Assembly (NCBI RefSeq): GCF_017301615.1
Contig: NZ_CP059066.1
Span: forward strand, 2,153,001 to 2,217,000
DNA length: 64,000 nucleotides
Source: Koleobacter methoxysyntrophicus
GTDB lineage: Bacteria; Bacillota; Thermosediminibacteria; Koleobacterales; Koleobacteraceae
Reading direction: 5' to 3'
Part shown: piece after piece, positions 24,547-32,863 of the stretch
Layout of the letters: every line of letters starts with the position of its first letter
Position numbering within the stretch: the first letter of the stretch is position 1
Made by a program: the position numbers and the translations under genes
The notes under the pieces: model-generated
Told to the model about the DNA's origin: nothing
The model's input: the letters and a program-made list of their open reading frames with translations, nothing else
Database searches by the model: none

Positions 24547-25190
24547 CAGTCTTTGTGGAGGTATAAAGTTGTAGGACGGTTACTTACATATTTAATTATT
24601 TTTACTTCTGATTTAGGGAGGATTTTTTTACCACATTTAAGGCAGTAATAATGATAGTTTCTGAGGATGCCGTAAGAAATATCAAGATGTAGATAACCGT
24701 ACCTTTGCCAGCTTGGCCACCCTTTCTTGCAGTAGTTAGATCTGTTTTTATAATCGGCATAAACCCACTTTAGTAATCGATGAAAATGAAAAGGGAAACG
24801 GGTATATTTTATATAGTTTTCGGGTAATCCCAGTGAAATTGCATGAGAAGCGAAAGAACTTTCTACTTTTTGCTGAAGAAGCCCCTCTATTTTACCGCTT
24901 CTCCAGTTGTAACCCTGGATGGTTAACCATTCCCTTAATAGATCAAAAATATAACCTTGACAAATTATAATAGGTTCCTTTTTAGGAACCTTTAACTTTT
25001 CAAAGATATTCTTTGTAATATTGATTACCTCTCTGAGGTATGCTTTTTGTTTAAAGCTTTCGGGTTGGTAGTATTTTAAATCGATAAATCCGCAAAGATA
25101 TTTGCCTGTTTCCTTTCTTAAAACCCCTATACATGTCTGACCGACCAGGCTGCCGCTTCCTGCATCATCTATTTCGATCAAGTATTTCAA
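24543..25190 (-). CDS. Uncharacterised protein with a C-terminal putative zinc site
   Basis: A 215-residue protein not recognised. The N-terminus YLIEIDDAGSGSLVGQTCIG with a following GFIDLKYY strand resembles the first hairpin of an RNase H-like fold (acidic residues, then a Gly/Ser turn). A helix near IEGLLQQKVESSFASHAI follows. The C-terminal 40 residues contain YCLKCGKK and LHKDC, giving a C-x2-C...H-x2-C set. The long middle part is rich in aromatic residues (Trp, Tyr). It converges on the UbiB-like gene with a 4-base overlap and lies 11 bases beyond the tRNA-Pro 3' end. Function is unknown; a nucleic-acid role is a guess. Confidence 0.55.
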   Translation of the reverse strand: MKYLIEIDDAGSGSLVGQTCIGVLRKETGKYLCGFIDLKYYQPESFKQKAYLREVINITKNIFEKLKVPKKEPIIICQGYIFDLLREWLTIQGYNWRSGKIEGLLQQKVESSFASHAISLGLPENYIKYTRFPFHFHRLLKWVYADYKNRSNYCKKGWPSWQRYGYLHLDISYGILRNYHYYCLKCGKKILPKSEVKIIKYVSNRPTTLYLHKDC

Positions 25191-25200
25191 CTCCTTCTAA

Positions 25201-25277
25201 TGGTCGGGGCGGCGGGATTTGAACCCACGACCTTTCGGACCCGAACCGAACGCGCTACCAAGCTGCGCTACGCCCCG
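25201..25277 (-). tRNA. tRNA-Pro (anticodon CGG)
   Basis: The minus strand folds as a complete cloverleaf: acceptor CGGGGCG/CGCCCCG, D stem GCGC/GCGC, anticodon stem TTCGG/CCGAA with loop TTCGGGT (anticodon CGG) and T stem GTGGG/CCCGC with loop TTCAAAT. The CCA end is encoded (TGG at 25,201-25,203 on the plus strand). Confidence 0.95.
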
Positions 25278-25391
25278 ACCATTATATTATACAACAAATA
25301 AAAAGATTTTTCTATATCATTGAGAAAAAAATTTTTTAAATTACATTCAAGTTCCTTGAATATAGAGCAGAATTTACTATTGATTATTGTT

Positions 25392-25595
25392 TTACTGTTG
25401 ATTTAACGGGTTATTCTTTTCTATATATGATAACCTGCTGTTTAATTGATCAATATGCCTCTGCATATCCTGAGCCATTTGCTGAAACATCTGTTTTGCT
25501 GACTGGTCCTGGGTAGACTCGGCAAACGTAGAATAGCTTCCTAAAGCACTCTGGGCTGAAGCAAGGGCTTTCTTTAAGTCACTTTGAACAGTCAA
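25392..25595 (-). CDS. DUF1657 family spore-related small protein
   Basis: A 67-residue helical protein: LKKALASAQSALGSYSTFA, then QDQSAKQMFQQMAQDMQRHI and LNSRLSYIEKNNP. This is the DUF1657 pattern, a family found in spore formers near spoVA-type genes. The start is a TTG with GGAGGT six bases upstream. A sigma-G-type promoter fits 30 bases further up. Single gene, with no other spore gene beside it. Confidence 0.8.
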   Translation of the reverse strand: MTVQSDLKKALASAQSALGSYSTFAESTQDQSAKQMFQQMAQDMQRHIDQLNSRLSYIEKNNPLNQQ

Positions 25596-25626
25596 TTTTG
25601 CACCTCCTTATCTATACTTTTGAATT

Positions 25627-25656
25627 TAGTATTTTAAATAGCAAGCCATTTTATTC
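25627..25656 (-). promoter_or_regulatory. Sigma-G-type promoter for the DUF1657 gene
   Basis: On the minus strand GAATA (25656-25652), an 18-base spacer, then AATACTA (25633-25627). The -35 fits GHATR and the -10 fits CATNHTA in six of seven positions, with the expected spacing. Confidence 0.5.
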
Positions 25657-25806
25657 TGGCGGAAATAAATGTAAAATATAAATAAAAGTTATCCTATAGG
25701 GGAAATATAAATGTGTAAAAATACATACCTGTTTTGATAAATGAGAGGAAACACAGGATAAATATAGAATAAATATAACTTAGCAAACTAAAAGGAGGTA
25801 GGTTTG

Positions 25807-27084
25807 GTGGAAAGGGATTTAGTTAAAAGGCAGTTAAAAAACGGAATTAACGTCCATATTCTGCCTACAGAAAAATTTAAGACTACTTTAATTAAGGTAT
25901 TTATACATCAAGACCTGGGAAAAGAACTGGTTACAAAGACCTCTTTAGTTCCTCTTGTGTTGAAAAGGGGATGTAGCAGATTCCCTACAGCACAAAAAAT
26001 TAGAATGTATTTTGAAGAGCTTTATGGTGCTGACTTTGATGCAGATGTTTTGAAAAAGGGTGAAAGACATATCCTGGTATTTGAAACGGATCTGGTCAAC
26101 GAAAAATTTATTGGAGGGAAAAACGACATATTGAGGAATGGCTTATTGGCTCTAAGGGAGATAATGGTTGATCCCCTAGTAGAAAACGGGGGTTTTAAAG
26201 AAGAATACGTGGTGCAGGAGAAAGATGTTCTCAAAAGGGAAATTTTAAGCCTGTTTAACAACAAAATGCAGTATGCTATAGAGCGCTGCATCCAGGAAAT
26301 GTGCAAAGACGAGGATTATAGCTTATTTAGATACGGTAGAATTGAGGACCTCGACAGCATTGACAAAATCAGTTTATACAAATACTACTTGGAAATGATA
26401 AAAACCAACCCGATAGATATATATATTATGGGAGATGTTGACCCTGATAGGGACTTTCCCATAATTGAAGAGGCATTTTCATATGATAGAGGACAGTGTA
26501 AAGTTTTAAAACAAACCCTTGTCAATAAAGAGGTTTTAAAAGAAAAAACCGTTTTTGAAAAACAGAATGTCGAACAGGGGAAACTATCCCTGGGGCTCAG
26601 AACATATACAACGTATAGTGATGATGATTATTATCCCCTCTTAATGGCAAACGGAATCCTCGGGGGAGGGCCTCATTCCAAATTATTTCAGAACGTAAGG
26701 GAAAAAGCAAGCCTTGCTTATTATGCCTTTTCAAGGATAGAAAAAACCAAAGGTCTGATGTTAATTACATCGGGAATTGAAATAGGTAATTATGACAGGG
26801 CCCTTGAAATTATTTTGCAGCAGATTCAGGATTTAAAGAACGGCCATATTACTGAATATGAAATAGAATCTACCAGAAAGATGCTGATAAATTCTTTTAG
26901 AGAAACCTCTGATAATCCGTCAGCTACTATAAATTTGTATTTAGATGGAATAATAAATAATCGTAACGAAACTATCGATGATATGATTAAGCAGGTGAAA
27001 GAAGTTGACAAAGAAGAGATAGTAGAAGTTTCCCAAAAAATTAAGCTGGATACCATTTACTTTTTAACGAATAATAAAGATTAA
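25807..27084 (+). CDS. M16-family peptidase-like protein, inactive type (YmfF-like)
   Basis: A 425-residue member of the M16 (insulinase-like) family that lacks the zinc-binding HxxEH; the matching N-terminal stretch reads SLVPLVLKRGCSRFPT. The C-terminal half keeps the family's Arg/Tyr region (KLFQNVREKASLAYYAFSRI near residue 296-315). Such inactive subunits pair with an active one; the active partner follows 14 bases downstream, the same order as ymfF-ymfH in Bacillus. The GTG at 25807 gives seven bases from AAGGAGGT; a TTG one codon earlier is a possible alternative. The peptide substrate is unknown. Confidence 0.82.
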   Translation: MERDLVKRQLKNGINVHILPTEKFKTTLIKVFIHQDLGKELVTKTSLVPLVLKRGCSRFPTAQKIRMYFEELYGADFDADVLKKGERHILVFETDLVNEKFIGGKNDILRNGLLALREIMVDPLVENGGFKEEYVVQEKDVLKREILSLFNNKMQYAIERCIQEMCKDEDYSLFRYGRIEDLDSIDKISLYKYYLEMIKTNPIDIYIMGDVDPDRDFPIIEEAFSYDRGQCKVLKQTLVNKEVLKEKTVFEKQNVEQGKLSLGLRTYTTYSDDDYYPLLMANGILGGGPHSKLFQNVREKASLAYYAFSRIEKTKGLMLITSGIEIGNYDRALEIILQQIQDLKNGHITEYEIESTRKMLINSFRETSDNPSATINLYLDGIINNRNETIDDMIKQVKEVDKEEIVEVSQKIKLDTIYFLTNNKD

Positions 27085-27098
27085 GGGGTGAATTTACT

Positions 27099-28364
27099 AT
27101 GATAGGAGAAGAAATATATTCACAAAAGTTACAGTGCGGTCTTCCGGTTTATCTCCTCCCTAAAAAGGGGTACAAAAAGAAGTTCGCTGTATATGCGACC
27201 AAATACGGTTCTATAGATAGCGAATTTATTGTTCCGGGAGAAAAAGAACCCATTAAGGTTCCTGAAGGTATTGCACATTTTTTAGAGCATAAGCTGTTTG
27301 AAGAAGAATTCGGCAACATATTTGATAAATTTGCTGAACTGGGGGCTTCCGCAAATGCTTATACTAATTATACAAATACGGCCTATCTTTTTTCATGCAC
27401 AGATAAATTTGAACAAAATCTTGAACTCCTGATAGATTTCGTTCAGAGGCCGTATTTTACTGAAGAGAATGTAGAAAAGGAAAAGGGGATAATACAGCAG
27501 GAACTTAGGATGTACAGGGATGATCCGAACTGGATGGTATTTTTAAATCTTTTAAAAGCACTTTACAAAAAACATCCGGTGAGGAATGATATAGGAGGGA
27601 CGATTGAATCTATACAATATATAGATGTAGATACGTTGTATAAGTGTTATAATACGTTTTATCATCCTGAAAATATGGTTTTATTTGCTGTCGGAGATTT
27701 TAACCCAGAAGCCATATTTGAGCTAATAAAAAGCAATTTTGATAAGAGGGAATACAAACCCCAGGGAGAGATAAAAAGGATATATCCGGATGAGCCGGAA
27801 GAAATAAACGAAGATATAATAGTCCAAAAGCTTTCTGTATCAGAACCTCTAATCAACTTAGGGTTTAAAGACAGAGACATAGGCTATCAGGGAGAAAAGC
27901 TGTTTAAAAAAGACATAATGACCCGTATTTTACTTGATATTCTTTTGGGACGAAGTTCTGACCTTTACCGTGAGTTATATGAAGACGGTCTAATAGATGA
28001 TAGGTTCCATATAGATTTTGAAGGCCAGAGAGATTACGGGTTTTGTGTTTTAGGCGGGCCTACCAAAGACCCTGAGACCCTTCACAGGAAAATCCTGAAT
28101 GGTTTGACAAAATATAAAGACAGTTCATTGAATGAGGAAACTTTTGCGCGCATCAAAAAGAAAAAGATCGGTAATTATGTAAAGGGATTTAATTCACCTG
28201 AATTTATTGCTTCGGCTTTTATATCTTATTATTTTAGTGACATAGATATTATGAAATATATAGATGTTTTGAATCGTATTACTTTTGAAGATATTAAATC
28301 AAGATTCGATACATTAATTGACCCCGCATACCATTCGTGCTCTATAATATACCCCAGCAGTTAA
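27099..28364 (+). CDS. M16-family zinc peptidase, active type (YmfH-like)
   Basis: A 421-residue M16 peptidase. The zinc motif HFLEH is at residues 60-64 and the third ligand region EKEKGIIQQELRMYRDD near 127-143. The C-terminal half carries GRSSDLYRELYEDGLI near 288. With the inactive partner just upstream it probably forms a cytoplasmic two-subunit peptidase that degrades or processes short peptides. GGGGTGA precedes the ATG. A terminator follows, so the two genes form one unit. Confidence 0.88.
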   Translation: MIGEEIYSQKLQCGLPVYLLPKKGYKKKFAVYATKYGSIDSEFIVPGEKEPIKVPEGIAHFLEHKLFEEEFGNIFDKFAELGASANAYTNYTNTAYLFSCTDKFEQNLELLIDFVQRPYFTEENVEKEKGIIQQELRMYRDDPNWMVFLNLLKALYKKHPVRNDIGGTIESIQYIDVDTLYKCYNTFYHPENMVLFAVGDFNPEAIFELIKSNFDKREYKPQGEIKRIYPDEPEEINEDIIVQKLSVSEPLINLGFKDRDIGYQGEKLFKKDIMTRILLDILLGRSSDLYRELYEDGLIDDRFHIDFEGQRDYGFCVLGGPTKDPETLHRKILNGLTKYKDSSLNEETFARIKKKKIGNYVKGFNSPEFIASAFISYYFSDIDIMKYIDVLNRITFEDIKSRFDTLIDPAYHSCSIIYPSS

Positions 28365-28372
28365 AAACCTTT

Positions 28373-28402
28373 AGGCCTACTTTTTAAGTAGGCATTTTTG
28401 TT
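28373..28402 (+). terminator. Rho-independent terminator after the M16 pair
   Basis: GCCTAC (28375-28380) and GTAGGC (28388-28393) with an AT loop, followed by ATTTTTGTT. Confidence 0.8.
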
Positions 28403-28404
28403 CA

Positions 28405-28433
28405 TTGATTTTTTCCCAGATTTATTCTATAAT
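28405..28433 (+). promoter_or_regulatory. Sigma-A-type promoter for the MATE gene
   Basis: TTGATT (28405-28410), 17-base spacer, TATAAT (28428-28433), 35 bases before the ATG. Confidence 0.6.
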
Positions 28434-28468
28434 CTTTAAGTCGAGAGTTTTAAGTAGAGGGGATCTTC

Positions 28469-29815
28469 ATGAAATTGAAACTTAGTCTAAATAAAATGAA
28501 AAAAGAAATCCTCTATTTAGCCTGGCCGGCTATTGCGGAACAGGCATTGCTTACGATAACCCAAATTGTAGATATGGCGATGGTTGGGAGATTAGGGGCA
28601 GATGCTGTTGCTGCAGTGGGTTTTTCAATGCAGCCGCTGTTTTTTGGAATGGCCATCTTTGCCTCCCTCGGTGTTGGTGCCGTTGCCTTGATATCCCGTT
28701 TCGTAGGAGCTAATGAACATAAAAAGGCTTCTAAAGTTCTGGGGCAGGCCGTTAATATGTCTATTTTTTTGGGGCTGCTGTACGCTTTAGTGATATTTTT
28801 CTTATCGGAAAAAATAATTATTTTTTTAGGCGGAGAACCGTCTGTAGTATCTTTGGGTTCCTCTTATCTTAAGCTTATCAGCCCGGGATTAGTTTTCATG
28901 CTGTTAAGCTTTGTTATGACTTCAGCCATGAGAGGGGCCGGAGATACCCTTATACCTATGAAGGTAAATGTTCTTGTGAATGTTTTAAATGTAGCTGGAA
29001 ACTATATACTTATATTCGGCAAAATGGGTTTTCCAGCTTTAGGTGTTGATGGAGCTGCAATTTCCACCTCGATTTCCAGATTCGTTGGAATGATTATAAC
29101 ACTAGTAGTGCTTTTTAGAGGGAAGTCAAGAATAAGGATTAACACAGGGGATTTTTATCCCTTTAAGCTCCCTCTGGTGACGAGAATATTGAATATTGGG
29201 ATACCTTCGAGCATGGAACAGCTGGCAATGAGGATAGCCTTTATTTTTTTTGTTAAAATTGTAGCCTCTCTTGGAACTGTTGCCTATGCAGCCCACCAAA
29301 TTGCAATAAATGCGGAAGCTATATCATATATGCCAGGATTTGGCCTAGCGATGGCGGCAACCACTCTAGTCGGTCAAAATTTAGGGGCAAAAAAGCCCAA
29401 ACGGGCAGAAATAAGCGGATATGAATCCCTAAAAATAGGAATTTTCATCATGGGATTTATGGGTATAGTAATCTTTTTATTCCCAAATTACTTAATGGCG
29501 ATTTATACCAGCGACCCCGAAATCATAAAACTCGGGTCAGTTTGCCTCAGGATATCTGCCTTAGGTCAAATCCCTATGGCTACTTTTATGGTTGTATCCG
29601 GAGGATTAAGGGGGGCAGGAGATACCCGTTTTATTTTTTATGTTACATTAATTTCTACATGGGTAATTCGGATATTCTTTTCGTATTTTATAGTTATAAA
29701 ATTGGGTTTGGGTCTTTTTGCGGCATGGTGGGCTATGGTACTTGATTGGAGTATAAGGGGTTTTTTGGTGCTCTGGCGTTTCAAACAGGGAGAATGGAAA
29801 AATATAAGGGTTTAA
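28469..29815 (+). CDS. MATE family efflux transporter
   Basis: A 448-residue membrane protein with about 12 helices in two halves. Family marks are YLAWPAIAEQALLTITQIVD near residues 16-35, the first-half AMRGAGDTLIPM near 152-163, and the matching second-half GGLRGAGDTRFIFYV near 377-391. MATE proteins export cationic drugs or metabolites against a sodium or proton gradient. A ribosome site AGAGGGGAT precedes the ATG, with its own promoter and no partner gene. The substrate cannot be predicted. Confidence 0.9.
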   Translation: MKLKLSLNKMKKEILYLAWPAIAEQALLTITQIVDMAMVGRLGADAVAAVGFSMQPLFFGMAIFASLGVGAVALISRFVGANEHKKASKVLGQAVNMSIFLGLLYALVIFFLSEKIIIFLGGEPSVVSLGSSYLKLISPGLVFMLLSFVMTSAMRGAGDTLIPMKVNVLVNVLNVAGNYILIFGKMGFPALGVDGAAISTSISRFVGMIITLVVLFRGKSRIRINTGDFYPFKLPLVTRILNIGIPSSMEQLAMRIAFIFFVKIVASLGTVAYAAHQIAINAEAISYMPGFGLAMAATTLVGQNLGAKKPKRAEISGYESLKIGIFIMGFMGIVIFLFPNYLMAIYTSDPEIIKLGSVCLRISALGQIPMATFMVVSGGLRGAGDTRFIFYVTLISTWVIRIFFSYFIVIKLGLGLFAAWWAMVLDWSIRGFLVLWRFKQGEWKNIRV

Positions 29816-30055
29816 TGTTTATAATAACTAGGGGGAAAATGCAGGAAAATAGTTATATTGGAAATTTATCTTTACTATAATAGAGGAAAAATTATAATAA
29901 TGGTGAATAAAATAATTATAGCAGTATTAAGCACAAAACAAGTGCTCCGGGCATTATCATTAATTCAATAGTATCAGCTTTTTATAATTTTAGGCAGATA
30001 TAGACGTTATAAAGTTTTTAACAATACAATACTAGGAGATTAAGGGGGAAATCAT

Positions 30056-30817
30056 ATGAATCCGGTTGCTTTCCAGCTCTTCGGTATCAGTGTTCACTGG
30101 TATGGAATAATCTTATCCTTTGCTGTTATAGTCGGTTTGGTTTTGGCTATTTTTGAAGCAAAGAGGGTTAATTTTAACCCTGAGGATGTTGTCGATTTGG
30201 TGATATGGGCGTTACCGATTTCCATACTGGGTGCGAGATTTTATTATGTATTTTTTAATTGGGGCTTTTACCAAAGAACCCCCGGGGAAATCCTGGCTAT
30301 ATGGCATGGCGGGCTTGCTATTCATGGAGCTGTTATTAGTGCTTTAATAACTACATGGGTGTTTGTTAAATATCGACAATTGAACTTTTGGAAAACCGTT
30401 GATATATTTGCACCGGGTTTGATCTTAGGCCAGGCTATCGGCAGGTGGGGGAATTTTATCAATCAAGAAGCATACGGGTATGAAACCGATCTTCCATGGG
30501 CAATGTATATTGATGGCGCATATCGCCATCCTACATTTCTGTATGAATCGCTTTGGAATTTTAGCGTTTTCCTATTTCTCCTATGGTTAAGGAAAAAACC
30601 TAAATTGGTATCCGGGGATATATTTCTGGCATATAGCGGATTATATTCTCTGGGTAGGTTTTTTATAGAAGGTTTGAGAACCGACAGCCTTATGCTGGGG
30701 AATATCAGAGTTGCTCAATTGGTTAGTGCAGTAGCTATTTTCCTTTCTGTCATACTGATTTATTCTAATCACAGAAAACAAAGGGAAAATGAAGAATTTA
30801 CGGATAATTTAGGGTAA
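30056..30817 (+). CDS. lgt: Phosphatidylglycerol-prolipoprotein diacylglyceryl transferase
   Basis: A 253-residue membrane enzyme that transfers diacylglycerol from phosphatidylglycerol to the lipobox Cys of prolipoproteins, the first step of lipoprotein maturation. The Lgt signature GRWGNFINQEAYG spans residues 129-141; the HGGLAIHG block near 84-91 holds the essential His, and HPTFLYESLWN follows near 159-169. Seven membrane helices fit the family. GGGGGAAAT precedes the ATG. A terminator separates it from the mraZ operon. Confidence 0.95.
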   Translation: MNPVAFQLFGISVHWYGIILSFAVIVGLVLAIFEAKRVNFNPEDVVDLVIWALPISILGARFYYVFFNWGFYQRTPGEILAIWHGGLAIHGAVISALITTWVFVKYRQLNFWKTVDIFAPGLILGQAIGRWGNFINQEAYGYETDLPWAMYIDGAYRHPTFLYESLWNFSVFLFLLWLRKKPKLVSGDIFLAYSGLYSLGRFFIEGLRTDSLMLGNIRVAQLVSAVAIFLSVILIYSNHRKQRENEEFTDNLG

Positions 30818-30822
30818 TTTTT

Positions 30823-30848
30823 GCCAACTCCGTTGGCTTATTTTTTTT
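30823..30848 (+). terminator. Rho-independent terminator after lgt
   Basis: GCCAAC TCC GTTGGC (30823-30837) followed by TTATTTTTTTT. It isolates lgt from the dcw operon. Confidence 0.85.
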
Positions 30849-30905
30849 GTACAAAAACATGATACCTGGAAGGAATTTAGTTTTATTTATAGAATATTTA
30901 AGTTT

Positions 30906-30949
30906 AAGTGGGGAGAAGTGGTGGAAAGTGGAGGTAATTCCCTTATAAT
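30906..30949 (+). promoter_or_regulatory. Probable MraZ operator and dcw operon promoter
   Basis: Three tandem decamers start AAGTG at exactly 30906, 30916 and 30926. MraZ regulators bind rows of short direct repeats with ten-base period (AAAGTGKNNN in Mycoplasma, TGGGN repeats in E. coli). TATAAT at 30944-30949 would be the -10 box; the repeats then cover the -35 region, where no good -35 hexamer is seen. Confidence 0.6.
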
Positions 30950-30962
30950 GGGGTGAAGGAAT

Positions 30963-31394
30963 ATGTTCATGGGGGAATACAACCATACAGTTGATTCCAA
31001 AGGCAGGTTAATTATACCGGCTAAATTTAGGGAGCTTTTAGGGGAGAAATTTGTTATTACAAAGGGATTAGATCACTGCCTTTTTGTGTACCCTATGGAT
31101 GAATGGGCAAACCTAGAACGTAAGTTAAAGGACCTGCCTTTTACTCAAAAAGATGCAAGGGCTTTTGTGCGCTTTTTCTTTTCTGGAGCGACAGAAATCG
31201 AACTAGATAAGCAGGGGCGGGTTCTTATTCCCCCAAATTTAAGGGAATTTGCCAAGATTGAGAAGGATGTTGTCATAATTGGAGTATCTTCCAGGGTAGA
31301 GATATGGAGTCTGGATGAATGGCAATCCTACAGCAGTAGTGCTGAAGTTTCTTATGAAGAAATAGCCGAAAAGATGGTTGAACTGGGTATATGA
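30963..31394 (+). CDS. mraZ: Transcription regulator MraZ
   Basis: A 143-residue DNA-binding protein of the AbrB/SpoVT-type fold, with two copies of the half-domain: [20 protein letters not shown] at residues 4-23 and [20 protein letters not shown] near 77-96. MraZ binds repeats in front of its own operon and controls the dcw genes. Start MFMGEY is the family standard and GTGAAGGA precedes it. It is the first gene of the cluster and is followed 13 bases later by rsmH. Confidence 0.95.
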   Translation: MFMGEYNHTVDSKGRLIIPAKFRELLGEKFVITKGLDHCLFVYPMDEWANLERKLKDLPFTQKDARAFVRFFFSGATEIELDKQGRVLIPPNLREFAKIEKDVVIIGVSSRVEIWSLDEWQSYSSSAEVSYEEIAEKMVELGI

Positions 31395-31407
31395 GGAAGG
31401 TGACTTT

Positions 31408-32340
31408 ATGCAGTTCCAACATATTCCTGTACTCCTTAATGAGAGCATTTCTATGCTGAAAATAATACCCGGTGGTGTTTATGTAGATTGTACTGTCGGT
31501 GGAGGCGGCCATTTTCTAAAGATTTTAGAAGCAGTAGGTGATAATGGTATTGTCGTTGGTATTGATAGGGATGAGAATGCAATTTCAGCCGTAAAGAACA
31601 AAATAGGGAAAAGACATAATATTATACTGGTACATGAAAATTTCAGGAATATTAAAAAGATCATGAGAGGTCTTGGTTTCGAGAAAGCAAACGGAATATT
31701 GTATGATTTAGGGGTTTCTTCCTATCAGCTGGACGAAAAAGAAAGGGGTTTTACTTATAAAGAAGATGCCCCACTGGATATGAGAATGGATAAGAATCAA
31801 AAATTGAGAGCGGAGGACTTGGTGAATGATCTACCGGAAAGGGAACTGGCACAAATTATAAAGGAGTACGGAGAAGAAAGGTGGGCTGCCCGTATTTCTA
31901 ACTTTATTGTTAAATACAGAATGAAGGAAAGAATAAAAACTACAGGCCAGTTGGTTGAAATAATAAAGAAGGCTATTCCAGCGGGTGCTAGGAGAACGGG
32001 GCCTCACCCTGCCAAAAGAACCTTTCAAGCTTTACGGATAGCCGTTAATGGAGAGCTGGAGTCATTGAGGCAGAGTCTGTATGATGCCGTAGATATTTTA
32101 ATTTCAGGGGGAAGGTTGTGTATAATTAGCTTTCATTCCCTTGAGGATAGAATTGTTAAGCAAACCTTTAACTATTTTTCATCAGAGTGCATATGCCCAC
32201 CGGGTTTACCTGTATGTAAGTGTAATAAAAAAAAGCTATTAGAAGTAGTAACTAAAAAACCGATTACTCCTGAAAAAAATGAAATAGAAGATAATCCCCG
32301 TTCCCGCAGTGCAAAGCTAAGAGCGGCACAAAAGGTATAA
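31408..32340 (+). CDS. rsmH: 16S rRNA (cytosine-1402-N4) methyltransferase
   Basis: A 310-residue SAM-dependent enzyme that methylates C1402 of 16S rRNA. The SAM loop is VDCTVGGGGHFLKIL near residues 24-38; GILYDLGVSSYQLDEKERGF near 98-117 and PLDMRMD near 124-130 are typical, as is the C-terminal RSRSAKLRAA. The ATG at 31408 follows GGAAGGTGA by four bases. It is second in the cluster in most bacteria, as here. Confidence 0.95.
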   Translation: MQFQHIPVLLNESISMLKIIPGGVYVDCTVGGGGHFLKILEAVGDNGIVVGIDRDENAISAVKNKIGKRHNIILVHENFRNIKKIMRGLGFEKANGILYDLGVSSYQLDEKERGFTYKEDAPLDMRMDKNQKLRAEDLVNDLPERELAQIIKEYGEERWAARISNFIVKYRMKERIKTTGQLVEIIKKAIPAGARRTGPHPAKRTFQALRIAVNGELESLRQSLYDAVDILISGGRLCIISFHSLEDRIVKQTFNYFSSECICPPGLPVCKCNKKKLLEVVTKKPITPEKNEIEDNPRSRSAKLRAAQKV

Positions 32341-32352
32341 AATTGAGGGGGA

Positions 32353-32832
32353 ATGAATAAAGTGATAATAGCGGAAAAGAAAAATTACAGTTATCAACAT
32401 GATTATCAACCGAAAATTAAAGTCAAAAAAGGACGGAAGATTAAAGTCAGGCTATTATTGAGTGTATTTGTTGTTTTTGTGTTGGGTTTATCTGTACTTT
32501 TTAGATATGTATATATAGTTGAAAGCAAATATCAGCTGGAAAATATGAAAAGGGAACTTTCGAGAATCGATAAAGAAAATCAGCTTCTAAAGGTTAAATT
32601 AGCCGAATTAAAATCTTTAGATAGGATTGAAAAGATTGCAAAGTCAAAACTTGGGATGATTGAACCGGGAGTTAATAATTTTGTATTTATCAGAGTTCCT
32701 GAGTATAGTGTTACTTCAGAACAGGGCAGGAATACCGGTGATATTGATAAAGGTTTAAATAAACCTGAAGACAAATCAAACTCTTCGGGGATTCTATCCG
32801 CATTAATAAAGATAAAGACCCTCTTTGATTGA
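32353..32832 (+). CDS. ftsL: FtsL-like divisome protein
   Basis: A 159-residue single-pass membrane protein. Basic N-terminus (1-32), a membrane helix near residues 33-51, then a coiled coil (YQLENMKRELSRIDKENQLL) ending in the conserved RIEKIAKSKLGM region, a hallmark of FtsL/DivIC. Its position between rsmH and the class B PBP is that of ftsL. It would hold the FtsQ-FtsL-DivIC complex at the septum. The C-terminal 40 residues are low-complexity and not conserved. GAGG is four bases before the ATG; a GTG nine bases later is an alternative. Confidence 0.85.
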   Translation: MNKVIIAEKKNYSYQHDYQPKIKVKKGRKIKVRLLLSVFVVFVLGLSVLFRYVYIVESKYQLENMKRELSRIDKENQLLKVKLAELKSLDRIEKIAKSKLGMIEPGVNNFVFIRVPEYSVTSEQGRNTGDIDKGLNKPEDKSNSSGILSALIKIKTLFD

Positions 32833-32863
32833 TATTACCTGTTAGTTTTATGGAGGGATATCA

